From Nocardia miyunensis NBRC 108239 (GTDB lineage: Bacteria; Actinomycetota; Actinomycetes; Mycobacteriales; Mycobacteriaceae): 64,000 nt of DNA. The position numbers and the translations under genes were made by a program. The notes under the pieces are model-generated. The model saw only the letters and a program-made list of their open reading frames with translations. It searched no databases and was not told where the DNA came from. The stretch covers positions 90,592 through 154,591 of the forward strand of contig NZ_BDBQ01000048.1 in assembly GCF_001613065.1 (NCBI RefSeq), written 5' to 3'. Every line of letters starts with the position of its first letter. Within the stretch, counting starts at the first letter, position 1. Shown here one piece after another: positions 33,045 to 41,927 of the stretch.

Positions 33045-33860
33045 TCAGTACGCGACCGGCGTCCGGTCGATCTCGGAGCCTGCGCCGGATGGTCCGGCCG
33101 CGGACTCGACGGCCGGACCCCGCAGGCCGATCCGCATGAGTGCGTCGATCGCTATCACGCCGAGAACCATGCTGAGGATCGCTCCAGCCGACCGAACAGC
33201 GCCGGAGCCGCTGTCGACGGCCCAGAAGTACGGCATCGCCAGTGACCACGTCCCCATATAGGTGGCGTAGCACAGGCCGAGCAGAAGCAACTGCCGCCAG
33301 CCCCTGAAATAGCCCTCGAAACGGACCACGACCACCGCGGCCGCGAACGAACCGAGGCAGTTGATGGTCAGCCAGACGAGCGGGAATCCACCGACCGCGA
33401 GCGGCTGGTCCCCGTAGTAGATGTACAGGTGGGTCGACAGGATCGGCAGCTCCAGAACGGCGTTCGCCACCCAGAACACGCCGATGCCGATCCACATCGA
33501 CCTGCGAGAGGGCCGCCTCTTCATGATTTCCGCCATGACGTACACGAACGCGCCGAAGAAGAGTATGTACCCGAAGAGCACCCACACCGGAATCGGGCGA
33601 CCCAGGAGTTCCTGCGCCTCCCAGCCGCCTCGGGGGAAGTAGCAGTGCCCCAGCACGTCGACCGCCGACTCATTGAGTGAGCACACCAGCCCGCCCAGAG
33701 TGAGCAGTAGTGCGGTGGGCTTGCCGGTGCGCCACCAAATATAAAGCGCACCAACAAAAGCCAGACCGACGAGCACTCCCAGAATGGCGAGTACCACATG
33801 TTCGGCCGTAGGCGGCGTCGGCATACTGACAGGGGGCGGTGTGATGGCGAGCACGTTCAT
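33045..33860 (-). CDS. Seven-helix membrane protein with NESxxDxLG motif
   Basis: A 271-residue protein with about seven hydrophobic segments starting after a short N-terminal tail (MNVLAITPPPV). The second helix region ends LVCSLNESAVDVLGHCYFP, with an Asn-Glu and an Asp buried near a membrane face; another acid follows in NAVLELPIL. I do not recognise the family firmly; the N-E-x3-D spacing recalls AveC-like and carotenoid-cyclase-type membrane enzymes. ATG 33860 is preferred over a start at 33923, which would translate through the class C site at 33880-33895. That site links it to the TetRs at 30607 and 32400. Confidence 0.65.
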   Translation of the reverse strand: MNVLAITPPPVSMPTPPTAEHVVLAILGVLVGLAFVGALYIWWRTGKPTALLLTLGGLVCSLNESAVDVLGHCYFPRGGWEAQELLGRPIPVWVLFGYILFFGAFVYVMAEIMKRRPSRRSMWIGIGVFWVANAVLELPILSTHLYIYYGDQPLAVGGFPLVWLTINCLGSFAAAVVVVRFEGYFRGWRQLLLLGLCYATYMGTWSLAMPYFWAVDSGSGAVRSAGAILSMVLGVIAIDALMRIGLRGPAVESAAGPSGAGSEIDRTPVAY

Positions 33861-33879
33861 ACCCGAAAGGTAACATACC

Positions 33880-33895
33880 TGCCTGCAAACAGACA
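33880..33895. promoter_or_regulatory. Class C operator (imperfect)
   Basis: TGCCTGCAAACAGACA has the right arm ACAGACA exact and two changes in the left arm. It lies 20 bp before the 7-TM protein start. Confidence 0.6.
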
Positions 33896-34356
33896 GAAGA
33901 ATGCGAGTCCGCATACCGCGCACCCGGCGCGGCGGACCCCAGGGCCGCCCGCAGCCTATGTAGACACTCCACGAGAACGAGCACGTGTAGACCGCTTCTC
34001 AATTTTGATAGGAACCAGCTCAAAAAGTCGGCGGACGGGACAACAGCCGTGAAACCGACCGAACAGATGGAACTCGGCGCCTGGATCGCCGGATACTCGC
34101 CTCGGGATGAATTCGCTGGTGAGCCCGTCCCCCTCGCCGAGCGGGATGGCCGCGTCCGTCGAACACCTGACGCCCGAATGACTCACCGCCGCACTGTGTT
34201 CCACGCTCCCGGGAATCCGGGCCGACATCAGATATCCGCTTCGGCCTGAACCTGGACCTCGAAATCGTCTGCGCGAGCTACACTCTCGCGTGGCGATGAC
34301 GCATCTCCCGAGTCGGCGGACTGTTGCACACCTCGCACACAATGGGGGTAACGTAA
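33896..34356. other. Intergenic region without a clear gene
   Basis: About 460 bp. Short open frames occur on both strands but none shows a family motif, a convincing ribosome site or support from a neighbour. I see no RNA gene. The promoter of the TetR at 34443 lies at its right end. Confidence 0.4.
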
Positions 34357-34374
34357 GCATAAGTAGCCTTATGC
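34357..34374. promoter_or_regulatory. Class E operator (GCATAAG-N4-CTTATGC) before the mce-side TetR
   Basis: GCATAAGTAGCCTTATGC has perfect 7-bp arms and is followed by ACAAGG. It lies 69 bp before the TetR start. A near copy followed by GCAAGC lies at 44507-44524, on the far side of the mce operon. Confidence 0.7.
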
Positions 34375-34442
34375 ACAAGGGGTTGGAGGAAGGTACCGGG
34401 CCGGTACGTCGTCGACACCAGCAGCACTACGGACGGAGCCCT

Positions 34443-35015
34443 ATGGCCAGCAAGCAGGACTACTTCGGGGCGGCGTTCGATCTGCTCTCGGAGCAGGGAT
34501 ACGGCGCGCTCAAGCAGGCGCCGCTGTGCCGACGACTCGGCGTGACCACGGGATCTTTCTATCACTACTTCGAAAACTGGCACGACTTCACCAGCCAGTT
34601 CCTACAGCACTGGCTGGACGAGCGCACCACACAACTGGTCGAACTGACGCAGCAACATCAGGATGCCGCCGGCCAACTGGAAACCCTGCTCCAATTCACC
34701 TTGGAGCTCCCGCACCGCGCCGAAGCCGCCATCCGGGTCTGGGGCAAGATTGATCCCGATGTCGAGGCCGTCCAGCAAGCCGTGGACATCCAGCGTACGC
34801 AGATCATGTTGCAGGCCGCGCAGACGATATTCGACGATCAGCAGGAGGCGCTGCGCTACGCCCAGTGGGGAACGTATCTGCTGGTCGGGTATCAGCAACT
34901 CGACGCCGGCGACGATATCGCGCCACTGGAGTGGGTCCTGCGCCGACTGCTGGCGGAACTGAACGAGCGGTGGCAGTCGTCGAATTCCGCGAAAGCCACC
35001 GCGCCGACCGGATAG
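34443..35015 (+). CDS. TetR-family regulator, probable mce-operon regulator
   Basis: A 190-residue TetR protein beginning MASKQDYFGAAFDLLSEQGYGALKQAPLCRRLGVTTGSFYHYFENWHDFT, a clear helix-turn-helix with the GSFYHYF signature. The ligand domain is short and Gln-rich (LTQQHQDAAGQLETLL). ATG 34443 has GGAG upstream and places the class E operator in the promoter. It is convergent with the last gene of the mce operon (17-bp gap). Because the only other class E site lies upstream of that operon, it probably controls mce transcription; no function beyond that can be inferred. Confidence 0.88.
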   Translation: MASKQDYFGAAFDLLSEQGYGALKQAPLCRRLGVTTGSFYHYFENWHDFTSQFLQHWLDERTTQLVELTQQHQDAAGQLETLLQFTLELPHRAEAAIRVWGKIDPDVEAVQQAVDIQRTQIMLQAAQTIFDDQQEALRYAQWGTYLLVGYQQLDAGDDIAPLEWVLRRLLAELNERWQSSNSAKATAPTG

Positions 35016-35031
35016 CCGCGGCGTTGCGCCG

Positions 35032-35691
35032 CTACTTCGGCGGGGCCTTCGCCCCCAGTGCCGAGTCGATGCCGCCGATATCGGTGATCAGCCAGTCGTT
35101 GTGGCTGTCGACGGTCATTTTGTAGGTGGCCGTCGACTGAATCCCATCGGGCGCCTGACTGTTCTTGGTGAGCACGTTCACGAAGCAGTCGACCGAATAC
35201 GCCCCGTTCGACTCCGAGGTGACCTTGGCGGCAACCGGCGAAGCCGTCGACACCCACTGCAACGGCGTGATGATCTGCTCCATCGACGTCGAGGCCTTCG
35301 TCAAACGATCCGACAGCTCCGGACTCGTACCCTTGGTCAACCGGGCACGCCACGACGCCAGATCATGAAAATCCATCTGCGCAGCGCCCGTGGCATAGTC
35401 CAGGGCCACCTGCTCGGCATGAGACTGGTCCGCCATGCCGGCGTGCAGGTGATCGAGGTCGTTCGACTTGGAGTGCAGCTGCCAGCCGAGCACGCCGACG
35501 GCAACCACGACGGCGGCGACCACCCCCCCGGACACGATCGTCTTCAACTTGATGGCGGAATCACCGACGCGCTGGCCCTTGCGGACGACGGCACTGACGG
35601 CCGCGGATCCGCGCTTGTTCTGCTGCGAATCGTCGTCGGCCGACGTCTCGGTGTCGGGCTTGTCGTCCAATACTGCGGTTTTCTCGGTCAT
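35032..35691 (-). CDS. Mce-associated membrane protein
   Basis: A 219-residue protein with a charged cytoplasmic N-terminus (MTEKTAVLDDKPDTETS), one membrane helix (TIVSGGVVAAVVVAVGVLGW) and an extracytoplasmic domain of about 140 residues with the helix-then-sheet pattern of Mam/Mas proteins (ALDYATGAAQMDFHDLASWRARL, then SYxVDCFVNVLTKN). Such proteins are encoded after mceF and stabilise or assist the Mce transporter. ATG 35691 has AGGAA upstream, 61 bp after the mceF-like stop, and fits a family that starts just before the helix. A reading from 35811 would overlap mceF. Confidence 0.85.
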   Translation of the reverse strand: MTEKTAVLDDKPDTETSADDDSQQNKRGSAAVSAVVRKGQRVGDSAIKLKTIVSGGVVAAVVVAVGVLGWQLHSKSNDLDHLHAGMADQSHAEQVALDYATGAAQMDFHDLASWRARLTKGTSPELSDRLTKASTSMEQIITPLQWVSTASPVAAKVTSESNGAYSVDCFVNVLTKNSQAPDGIQSTATYKMTVDSHNDWLITDIGGIDSALGAKAPPK

Positions 35692-35752
35692 TTTCCTGAT
35701 CTTCCTAACACGTGGCCTGTCGCTGTCGCTTCGATGTCGTTCCGCTATCGAC

Positions 35753-36715
35753 CTACTTTCCGGGAGCGTGCAGGTGGACGGTGACGCTATCACCGGAATC
35801 GGTTGCGGCAAGCGCGTTGTCGAGCAGCTGACCGACGTTCACCGTCTTCATCGATTCGGCGCCGGCGCGGACGCCGGGCATCAGGTCGACCCCCAGGCGA
35901 TTCAAGTCGGTGGCATTCTTGTCCAGGAATATCTGGAGGTTGTCGATCAGCGGACCCGCACCGTCGCGGATGCCGACGGTCAGCGGACCCTCCTGCTGCG
36001 CGAAACGCACCTGGTTCAGGAAGGCGGAGAACCGGGAACCGAAACTGGCGATGGTCGGTGTCGTGTTCGCCAGGTCTCCCGGCACCGTCCCACTCTCGAG
36101 CAGGAGTGGCTGCATGGTGTTGAACACGGTGCTGAGGCTCTCGGCCTGGTTGGTGATCATGGTGGCCAGCAGCTCGCCCGCGTGGTTGAGGTTGCCCAGG
36201 ACCTCGGTGTCGTCGGGCAGTGCGACGTTCAGCTCATGGAAGATGTCGTTGATCTTGTCTGGGTCGACCTGCTCGAGCATGCGGGTCAGCCGTGCCGAGA
36301 GTTCCTTGAAGGTCGTGGGCACGGCCACGTGCGCGGGGTCGATGGTGGCGGCGTTGTGCAGGTAGGGGCCCGCCTCGGTCGTCGGGGTCACCGCGACGTA
36401 CGCCTCGCCCAGGGCCGAGAGGTTGTCCACCCGGAACTGGCTGCCGACCGGGATCTGGTAGCCGTCGTCGTATTTCATGGCGACCGACACCTCATCGGCC
36501 GAGGAGGTGATGCCGGAGACGTGGCCGATCTGGATCCCGCGCAGCAACACCCGCGAGCCGACGACCAGACCGTTGGTGTCGGGCACCTCCATGCTGGCGG
36601 TGCGCACGTGCTCCATGATCCCGGTCTCGAGGCCGAGATTATCCATGTAGACGAACGACGCCACCGCCAGGGCAGCCATTCCGAGGACGGAAACACGTGT
36701 CTTGGTGAAGATCAT
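35753..36715 (-). CDS. mceF: MceF-like MCE-domain protein
   Basis: A 320-residue MCE-family protein, last of six. The N-terminal helix (KTRVSVLGMAALAVASFVYM) anchors it, then the MCE domain runs from ASMEVPDTNGLVVGSRVLLRGIQIGHV to about residue 110, and a long helical tail follows, as in proteins that form the lipid-conducting tube of the Mce complex. It overlaps mceE by 4 bp. The family moves lipids or sterols across the cell envelope. The final position in the order A-F is the basis for the letter. Confidence 0.88.
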   Translation of the reverse strand: MIFTKTRVSVLGMAALAVASFVYMDNLGLETGIMEHVRTASMEVPDTNGLVVGSRVLLRGIQIGHVSGITSSADEVSVAMKYDDGYQIPVGSQFRVDNLSALGEAYVAVTPTTEAGPYLHNAATIDPAHVAVPTTFKELSARLTRMLEQVDPDKINDIFHELNVALPDDTEVLGNLNHAGELLATMITNQAESLSTVFNTMQPLLLESGTVPGDLANTTPTIASFGSRFSAFLNQVRFAQQEGPLTVGIRDGAGPLIDNLQIFLDKNATDLNRLGVDLMPGVRAGAESMKTVNVGQLLDNALAATDSGDSVTVHLHAPGK

Positions 36716-37722
36716 TTCACCGCTCCCAGCATGCGCAGTACATTCTCGACATCACCGATCACCTGGTCCCCATTGGCCGCCTGGACCGAACGGATATTCA
36801 CCGACGGGTCCTTGACGAACGGCGCCACGGTGTTGCGCAGGAAATTGGTCAGCTTGTCCGAGGACGTGACGTCGTAGATATCCCGCATCTCACCGCCCGC
36901 GTTGGCCAGCGAGTCCAGCAGCGGAATCAGCCAGGCGCCGCCATGGAAGATGCTGCCGATCGAAGGAAGCACTGTGGCCACATAACCGACGATGTCTTTC
37001 GCCAGCAGATACCAGTAGCGGGCCCCCTTCTGGGAGAACACTTCGGCCAGGGCTGGGTTCTTGGCATCGATCGCGGCACCGGTTTCGGTGGCGCCGTTGA
37101 GCATCCGGTCGATCTGCACGGTGTTCTGGGACAGGTCGTGCAGATCCCTGGCCACGACCGAGGCCATGGTGTGCACATCGGGCAGGTTCGGCATGACCCG
37201 GTTGATGCGGGTCATGGCGTCTTCGACCTTCTGGATGCTGCAGCCGTTGACGAAGTAGGCCAGCACCGCCATGGTGTCCTCGAGCTGCGGCGGGGAGGTC
37301 GTGCGGCTCGCCGGGATGGTGCCGCCGGACTGCAGGAACTGGGTGGCGGCGGTGGTGGTCGAGTCGTGATCCAGCGCGAGATACGTGTCACCGAGCAGGG
37401 TGTCCTGGCGGATGATTGCGCTCGCGTCGGCCGGCACGTGCGTGCCGGCCTTGATCTGGACCGCCACCGTCACGTCCTTGTTCGGGGACACATCCACGCT
37501 CTTCACCACCCCAACGCGCAGGCCGTCCATCATGACGTCCGCGCCGGCGGGCAGGTTCATCACGCTGGCGAACTGCACGGTGAGGTCGTACGACTTGCCG
37601 ATGCCGCCGGTCACCGACGGCAGATCGTTCGGGCCGAGTGAGCAGGCGGTGCTGGTCACCATGACGCAGCAGCACAGCGCGGCCGCGCCCGCACCCGCCT
37701 TGAGCCTGGTCGAGAGTTTCAT
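36712..37722 (-). CDS. mceE: MceE-like lipoprotein
   Basis: A 336-residue MCE protein with a lipoprotein signal: after a hydrophobic stretch comes STAC, so Cys27 is the probable lipidated residue. MceE is normally the lipoprotein of the set. The MCE domain follows (YDLTVQFASVMNLPAGADVMMDG and GVVKSV...VTVAVQIKAGTHVPADAS). It starts one base after the mceD stop codon and overlaps mceF by 4 bp, so the six genes are tightly coupled. Confidence 0.9.
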   Translation of the reverse strand: MKLSTRLKAGAGAAALCCCVMVTSTACSLGPNDLPSVTGGIGKSYDLTVQFASVMNLPAGADVMMDGLRVGVVKSVDVSPNKDVTVAVQIKAGTHVPADASAIIRQDTLLGDTYLALDHDSTTTAATQFLQSGGTIPASRTTSPPQLEDTMAVLAYFVNGCSIQKVEDAMTRINRVMPNLPDVHTMASVVARDLHDLSQNTVQIDRMLNGATETGAAIDAKNPALAEVFSQKGARYWYLLAKDIVGYVATVLPSIGSIFHGGAWLIPLLDSLANAGGEMRDIYDVTSSDKLTNFLRNTVAPFVKDPSVNIRSVQAANGDQVIGDVENVLRMLGAVK

Positions 37723-38820
37723 CTACTTCCCCTTCGCAACGACCAGGTCCAGCAGCCGCAGCGCGGGCACCTGGACACGCCCGCCCGCGTTGGTGCAACT
37801 GCCAGCGGTCATCTGGTTGAGCACGTCGCACATCTGCCCCGCGTTCGGCGCGTTCACCTGCACCGTCGGCGGCCGGTAGGCCACCGCCAGACCCCCCGGG
37901 GACTGGGACTGCTGCCGCAGCACCGAAGCGACGGACGGGATCGAATCCACCAGTCCCGCAAGGTCCTTCGAATGGGTCGCGGCCAGATGGATCGCATCGG
38001 TCACAGGACCGTCCATCAAAGGCCACAGATCGCTGCCGTAATCCCGCTGGATCATGTACAGGGTAGCGACCGTAAAACCGATACCGTAGGCGAGCTTTTC
38101 GGTCCCCGGCCACAGATCGGCGCCGTCCGCCGAGATCGCCGGCGCCTGGTCGAGGATGGACTGGATGGTCGACCATTTCCGCAGCGCTTCATCGCTCATA
38201 GGCGCCATGTTGTGAATGATCGAGCCGATGTCGGCGACGAACTGGTTCGGGCTCTGCATGGCCTGCGCGGCGTGCTGCATCATCTCGTCGGCCAGCTCGC
38301 CGTTGCCGTGCATGGCCTTGTCGAAACCGTCGACCGCCTCCTGGAAACTCTTCTTATGGTCGTTCGGGCTCATCGCGTCGATGAAATCCGCTGCCGAGCC
38401 GGCGATCTGGGAGATGCTCTTGGGCGCGAAGGAGCGTGAGGTCGGAACACACTGGCCCGCAGCCAGTTTCGGGCCGCTGGTGTAGTTGCCGACCAGTTCC
38501 AGGCTGCGGTCGGCCAGCAGGGACTTCGAGCGCGTCACCGCCTTCACGTCCGCCGGATAGGCCCGCCCGGCATCGAGCGTGAACGTGACCCGCACGTGAT
38601 CGCCCGCCGGGTGGACACTGTCGACCTTCCCGACCTTGTATCCCATCTGGGTGACCGGGTTGCCCGGATACAGCCCGATCGCGTCGGGCATATCCGCACA
38701 GAACCCCGATCCCCCGCCGGACCCGCCGCCGTCGGTGCTGGCCGCGTATCCCACCGCGCTGCTGGCCGCGATGGCCACCACCGCGGCGGACACGAGTGCA
38801 ACTTTGCGATTCTTCTTCAT
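37723..38820 (-). CDS. mceD: MceD-like MCE-domain protein
   Basis: A 365-residue MCE protein with one N-terminal helix (VALVSAAVVAIAASSAVGYA), a Gly/Ser linker, and the MCE domain (AIGLYPGNPVTQMGYKVGKVDSV, then VRVTFTLDAGRAYPADVKAVT). The long C-terminal helical region contains MSPNDHKKSFQEAV. It stops one base before mceE begins. Letter assigned by order in the operon. Confidence 0.88.
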   Translation of the reverse strand: MKKNRKVALVSAAVVAIAASSAVGYAASTDGGGSGGGSGFCADMPDAIGLYPGNPVTQMGYKVGKVDSVHPAGDHVRVTFTLDAGRAYPADVKAVTRSKSLLADRSLELVGNYTSGPKLAAGQCVPTSRSFAPKSISQIAGSAADFIDAMSPNDHKKSFQEAVDGFDKAMHGNGELADEMMQHAAQAMQSPNQFVADIGSIIHNMAPMSDEALRKWSTIQSILDQAPAISADGADLWPGTEKLAYGIGFTVATLYMIQRDYGSDLWPLMDGPVTDAIHLAATHSKDLAGLVDSIPSVASVLRQQSQSPGGLAVAYRPPTVQVNAPNAGQMCDVLNQMTAGSCTNAGGRVQVPALRLLDLVVAKGK

Positions 38821-38823
38821 ATC

Positions 38824-39837
38824 TCAGCACGTCCGTCCGGGGATGGGGACACAGATGTCCGACGCCGATATCGTTCCCCCGCTGAGGGTGGCCAGCCCGT
38901 TCGGTCCCAGCCACGCCGCCAGGCGGTCCCGCAGGTTCTGCAGCTGCCCGATGGCCGGACCCATACCCTGCTGGAAGTCGGCGATCGAGGACCGCAGCTT
39001 CTCGATCATCGGCTTGACCTCGGAGTTGTGCTCGAGCAGGAAACTCTCGATCGGCGCGACCCGATACAGCAGGTCGCCGAGCAGCTGGTATGCCCTGTTG
39101 AATCCGACGTGGGTGTTGTCGTAGGTGGTCACGACGATCTCGGACTTGCGCAGCAGTTCGTACACCCACTCGCGGCTGCCGTTGAACGTCTGCAGATATT
39201 CCGAGGCCAGATCCGTGATCGTGCGCACCTGGTCACGCTGCTGGTCCATCACGGTCGCGATGCTGTTCATACCCTGGATGATCGAGCTGACCGACGACGA
39301 ATTGTGTTGCAGCGCTTGGGCCACCTGATCGATGTTCGCATCGATGGTGCCACCCTTGACCTTGTCGGTGGTGTTCGGCGCGGCCTGCAACACATCCCCG
39401 ATCGAGTACGGGGCGCTGACGTGATCGACCGGAATCACCTTGTCCCCCAACGGTGCGTTGCCCGCCGGAACCACGGTCACCGCATACCCGCCCACCGGGG
39501 TCAGCATCCGGATCTCGACGGTGGAGTCCGAACCGATGAAGGTGTTGTCGGACACGCGGGCCTCGACCTGCACGGTGTCCGGCTGGATCGACAACTTGGT
39601 CACCTTGCCGACATCGATGCCCACCACGCGCACGCTTTCCCCCACGCTGATCGAGGCGGCGTCGGTGGTGTCGAACCGGATCGTCTTCTGATGCATCGGA
39701 CGCAGATACAGCAGCCCCGCCGCCGTCAGGGCGATCACCGCGACCAGCACCACGGTCGAGCCGAGCAACATCTGGCTGTGCCGGATCCGGCCCAGCAGAG
39801 CTTTGAGGCCGGCTGCCGGTTTCCTTACTTGTTGCAT
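38824..39837 (-). CDS. mceC: MceC-like MCE-domain protein
   Basis: A 337-residue MCE protein: cytoplasmic Lys-rich start, helix MLLGSTVVLVAVIALTAAG, MCE domain (IRFDTTDAASISVGESVRVVGIDVGKVTKLS) and a helical tail ending in a Cys. It overlaps mceB by 13 bp and is 3 bp from mceD. Letter assigned by order. Confidence 0.88.
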   Translation of the reverse strand: MQQVRKPAAGLKALLGRIRHSQMLLGSTVVLVAVIALTAAGLLYLRPMHQKTIRFDTTDAASISVGESVRVVGIDVGKVTKLSIQPDTVQVEARVSDNTFIGSDSTVEIRMLTPVGGYAVTVVPAGNAPLGDKVIPVDHVSAPYSIGDVLQAAPNTTDKVKGGTIDANIDQVAQALQHNSSSVSSIIQGMNSIATVMDQQRDQVRTITDLASEYLQTFNGSREWVYELLRKSEIVVTTYDNTHVGFNRAYQLLGDLLYRVAPIESFLLEHNSEVKPMIEKLRSSIADFQQGMGPAIGQLQNLRDRLAAWLGPNGLATLSGGTISASDICVPIPGRTC

Positions 39838-40832
39838 ACCACGACCTCGCTGCCGTTGAGCAGGACCTTGACGTCCGTAGGAAGGTTCACCACACCCTTG
39901 CTGCAGCCCAGGGTCTTTCCCGCGGCCTGCTGCGGTATCTGCAGGCCCGCGACGGTCACCGGCAGCAACCGCAGCGCGTTCGCCGCGGCCGACATCGAGG
40001 AGAACGTGTGCTGCAGCAGCTGGTCCACATTGAACTCACCGTTGATGCCGAGCTCGATGACCAGCTGGTCCACCGGCGTCATGAATGCCGGACCGAAAAT
40101 GTTCGTCTCGTAGAACTTGTCCAGGATGGTCATCGCCTTGTCGATCGGGATCTCCAACGAGTGCATCAAGTCCATGACCTCCGGCGAGCGACCGCCCATC
40201 GAGTCGGAGATGTGCGAGATGTTCGCGGTCAGCGTCGAGATCACCTGCTGGCGATCCCGGGCCATATCCGCCAGCTTCTGGGTGCTGTCCAGCATCGGCG
40301 CCAGACCGCTGCCATCGCCCTGCAGCACGTTGATCGCGTTCTGGGTGAAGTCGTTGATCTGATCGGTGCTCATCGTGGCCAGCACCGGCTGCAAACCGTT
40401 GAACAGCTGCGTGATGTCGAACGACGGCCGCGTCTGCTGGGTCGTCAAATGATCCACCGGCTTACCCGGCTGCGCGGGAGCCTGCAGATCCACATACCGG
40501 ATACCGGTGAGGTTCTGGTATTTCACCGCCAGCACCGTGTTGTCGGTGAGCCTGAACGGCTTCTGCAGCGTGAAACCCACCTTGGCGATGCTGCGGCCGC
40601 CCTGACGAACCAGGTCGATCGAGGTGACCTTGCCGACCTGCACACCCTTGCTGCGGATGTCGCCGTCGGTGTGCAGACCGGACACATCGGTGAACTCCGC
40701 GACATAGTGGCCGTCCGCGTGCTCGTCCGGATTCTTGATCGCATTGATCATGAGCACGAACAGCAACACCGCCACCACGCCCGCACCCGCCAGCTTGATA
40801 ACCGTCGTAATCATTTTCGCCTGCGGGCTCAT
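39825..40832 (-). CDS. mceB: MceB-like MCE-domain protein
   Basis: A 335-residue MCE protein. N-terminal helix IKLAGAGVVAVLLFVLMINA, MCE domain VAEFTDVSGLHTDGDIRSKGVQVGKV with IRYVDLQAPAQPG, and a helical tail with two late cysteines. It overlaps mceA by 4 bp. Letter assigned by order. Confidence 0.88.
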   Translation of the reverse strand: MSPQAKMITTVIKLAGAGVVAVLLFVLMINAIKNPDEHADGHYVAEFTDVSGLHTDGDIRSKGVQVGKVTSIDLVRQGGRSIAKVGFTLQKPFRLTDNTVLAVKYQNLTGIRYVDLQAPAQPGKPVDHLTTQQTRPSFDITQLFNGLQPVLATMSTDQINDFTQNAINVLQGDGSGLAPMLDSTQKLADMARDRQQVISTLTANISHISDSMGGRSPEVMDLMHSLEIPIDKAMTILDKFYETNIFGPAFMTPVDQLVIELGINGEFNVDQLLQHTFSSMSAAANALRLLPVTVAGLQIPQQAAGKTLGCSKGVVNLPTDVKVLLNGSEVVVCNK

Positions 40833-41923
40833 CGGTGCGCCCCCTGCACCGGAGCCTGCGGCAGACCGGTCGCCGCCAGCGGCGCGGCCATCCCCGGCAG
40901 ATCATCGAGCACCACCCGCAGGTTCAACGTCTTGGACCCGTTCGGCGCGGTGCTGAACGCCCGGTTGTAGCGATCGACCAGCGTCGAGAGCTTGCCGGGC
41001 AGCGCGCCGCCATCCATCATGTGCGGCAGCGCGTCCACGAGGTACTGGACCAGCTGGACGTCCGGCGTGAGCTGCTTATCATGCGAGGCCAGCAGGTGTC
41101 CTGCCTTTCCGAACAGGCTGTTGGCCGCCAGATCCAGACCCTTGTCGATATCGGCGAACACAGCCTCGTTCACACCGAACGAGCCGTTGGGCCCGGACCT
41201 GTTGTAATCGTTGTCGTACGCGCTGTACAACATGTCGATCGTCTGCGTGCTGAACGCCGGCAGCACCTGCAGAATTTCGTCGGCGCGGCCGATCAACTCG
41301 CTCGGCATCGCCTGCTGTGCCTTCGCGGCGCGGTCGGCGAACACGATGCCGGTCTGAATCATCGGGGTCAGCCCGTCGGTGTATTTGATGACCTTGTTCA
41401 GGGCCGCGATCATCGGATCGGTCAGCGTTCCATCGATGGAGATCGAGCCCTTCTCCAGCATGGTCGACATCGTGTAGTCGCCCGCCGGCATCCGGTCCAG
41501 GACCTTATGGGCGGCCAGCCGATCTCCACCGGCCTTGGCGATCAGGTTGACCGCGGTGATACCGAAGTAGTTCTCCGGAACGAAATCCACGTCGAACGCG
41601 TCGGTCAAGCCGTGCAGTTGGCCCTGATTCAGCAGCAGGCTCATTCGCACGGTCCCGTCGCCGTGATTGGACAGATCGGTCAACTCCCCGACCTCGGCAC
41701 CGTGCAGGATCACCTTGGTGCCCTTGCCGACTCCGGGCGCGACGAACGGGACATCGATGCTCAGCGGCAACCCGCTCGGCTTGTCCACGCGGGGCTTGAC
41801 CCATACCATGCCCACTACCACCAGCGCCACGACCGCGATCATCGCGACAGCGGCGATTGTGATGACTCGGGCCTGCTGCTCGTCGGTACCGCGCAGGAAG
41901 TCCTGATTCCTCGGTTTGCTCAT
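40829..41923 (-). CDS. mceA: MceA-like MCE-domain protein
   Basis: A 364-residue MCE protein, first of the six. A helix (ITIAAVAMIAVVALVVVGMVWV) precedes the MCE domain (LPLSIDVPFVAPGVGKGTKVILHGAEVGEL). The position after yrbEB and before mceB defines it. In the Mce complex it pairs with MceB-F to form the periplasmic lipid channel. The class of operon (mce1, mce4 or other) cannot be settled by eye. Confidence 0.88.
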   Translation of the reverse strand: MSKPRNQDFLRGTDEQQARVITIAAVAMIAVVALVVVGMVWVKPRVDKPSGLPLSIDVPFVAPGVGKGTKVILHGAEVGELTDLSNHGDGTVRMSLLLNQGQLHGLTDAFDVDFVPENYFGITAVNLIAKAGGDRLAAHKVLDRMPAGDYTMSTMLEKGSISIDGTLTDPMIAALNKVIKYTDGLTPMIQTGIVFADRAAKAQQAMPSELIGRADEILQVLPAFSTQTIDMLYSAYDNDYNRSGPNGSFGVNEAVFADIDKGLDLAANSLFGKAGHLLASHDKQLTPDVQLVQYLVDALPHMMDGGALPGKLSTLVDRYNRAFSTAPNGSKTLNLRVVLDDLPGMAAPLAATGLPQAPVQGAHR

Positions 41924-41927
41924 CGTC

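Noticed and set aside
33956..34378. Short open frames in the 33.9-34.4 kb gap
   Set aside because: Compositionally biased, no ribosome site or family motif; treated as intergenic.
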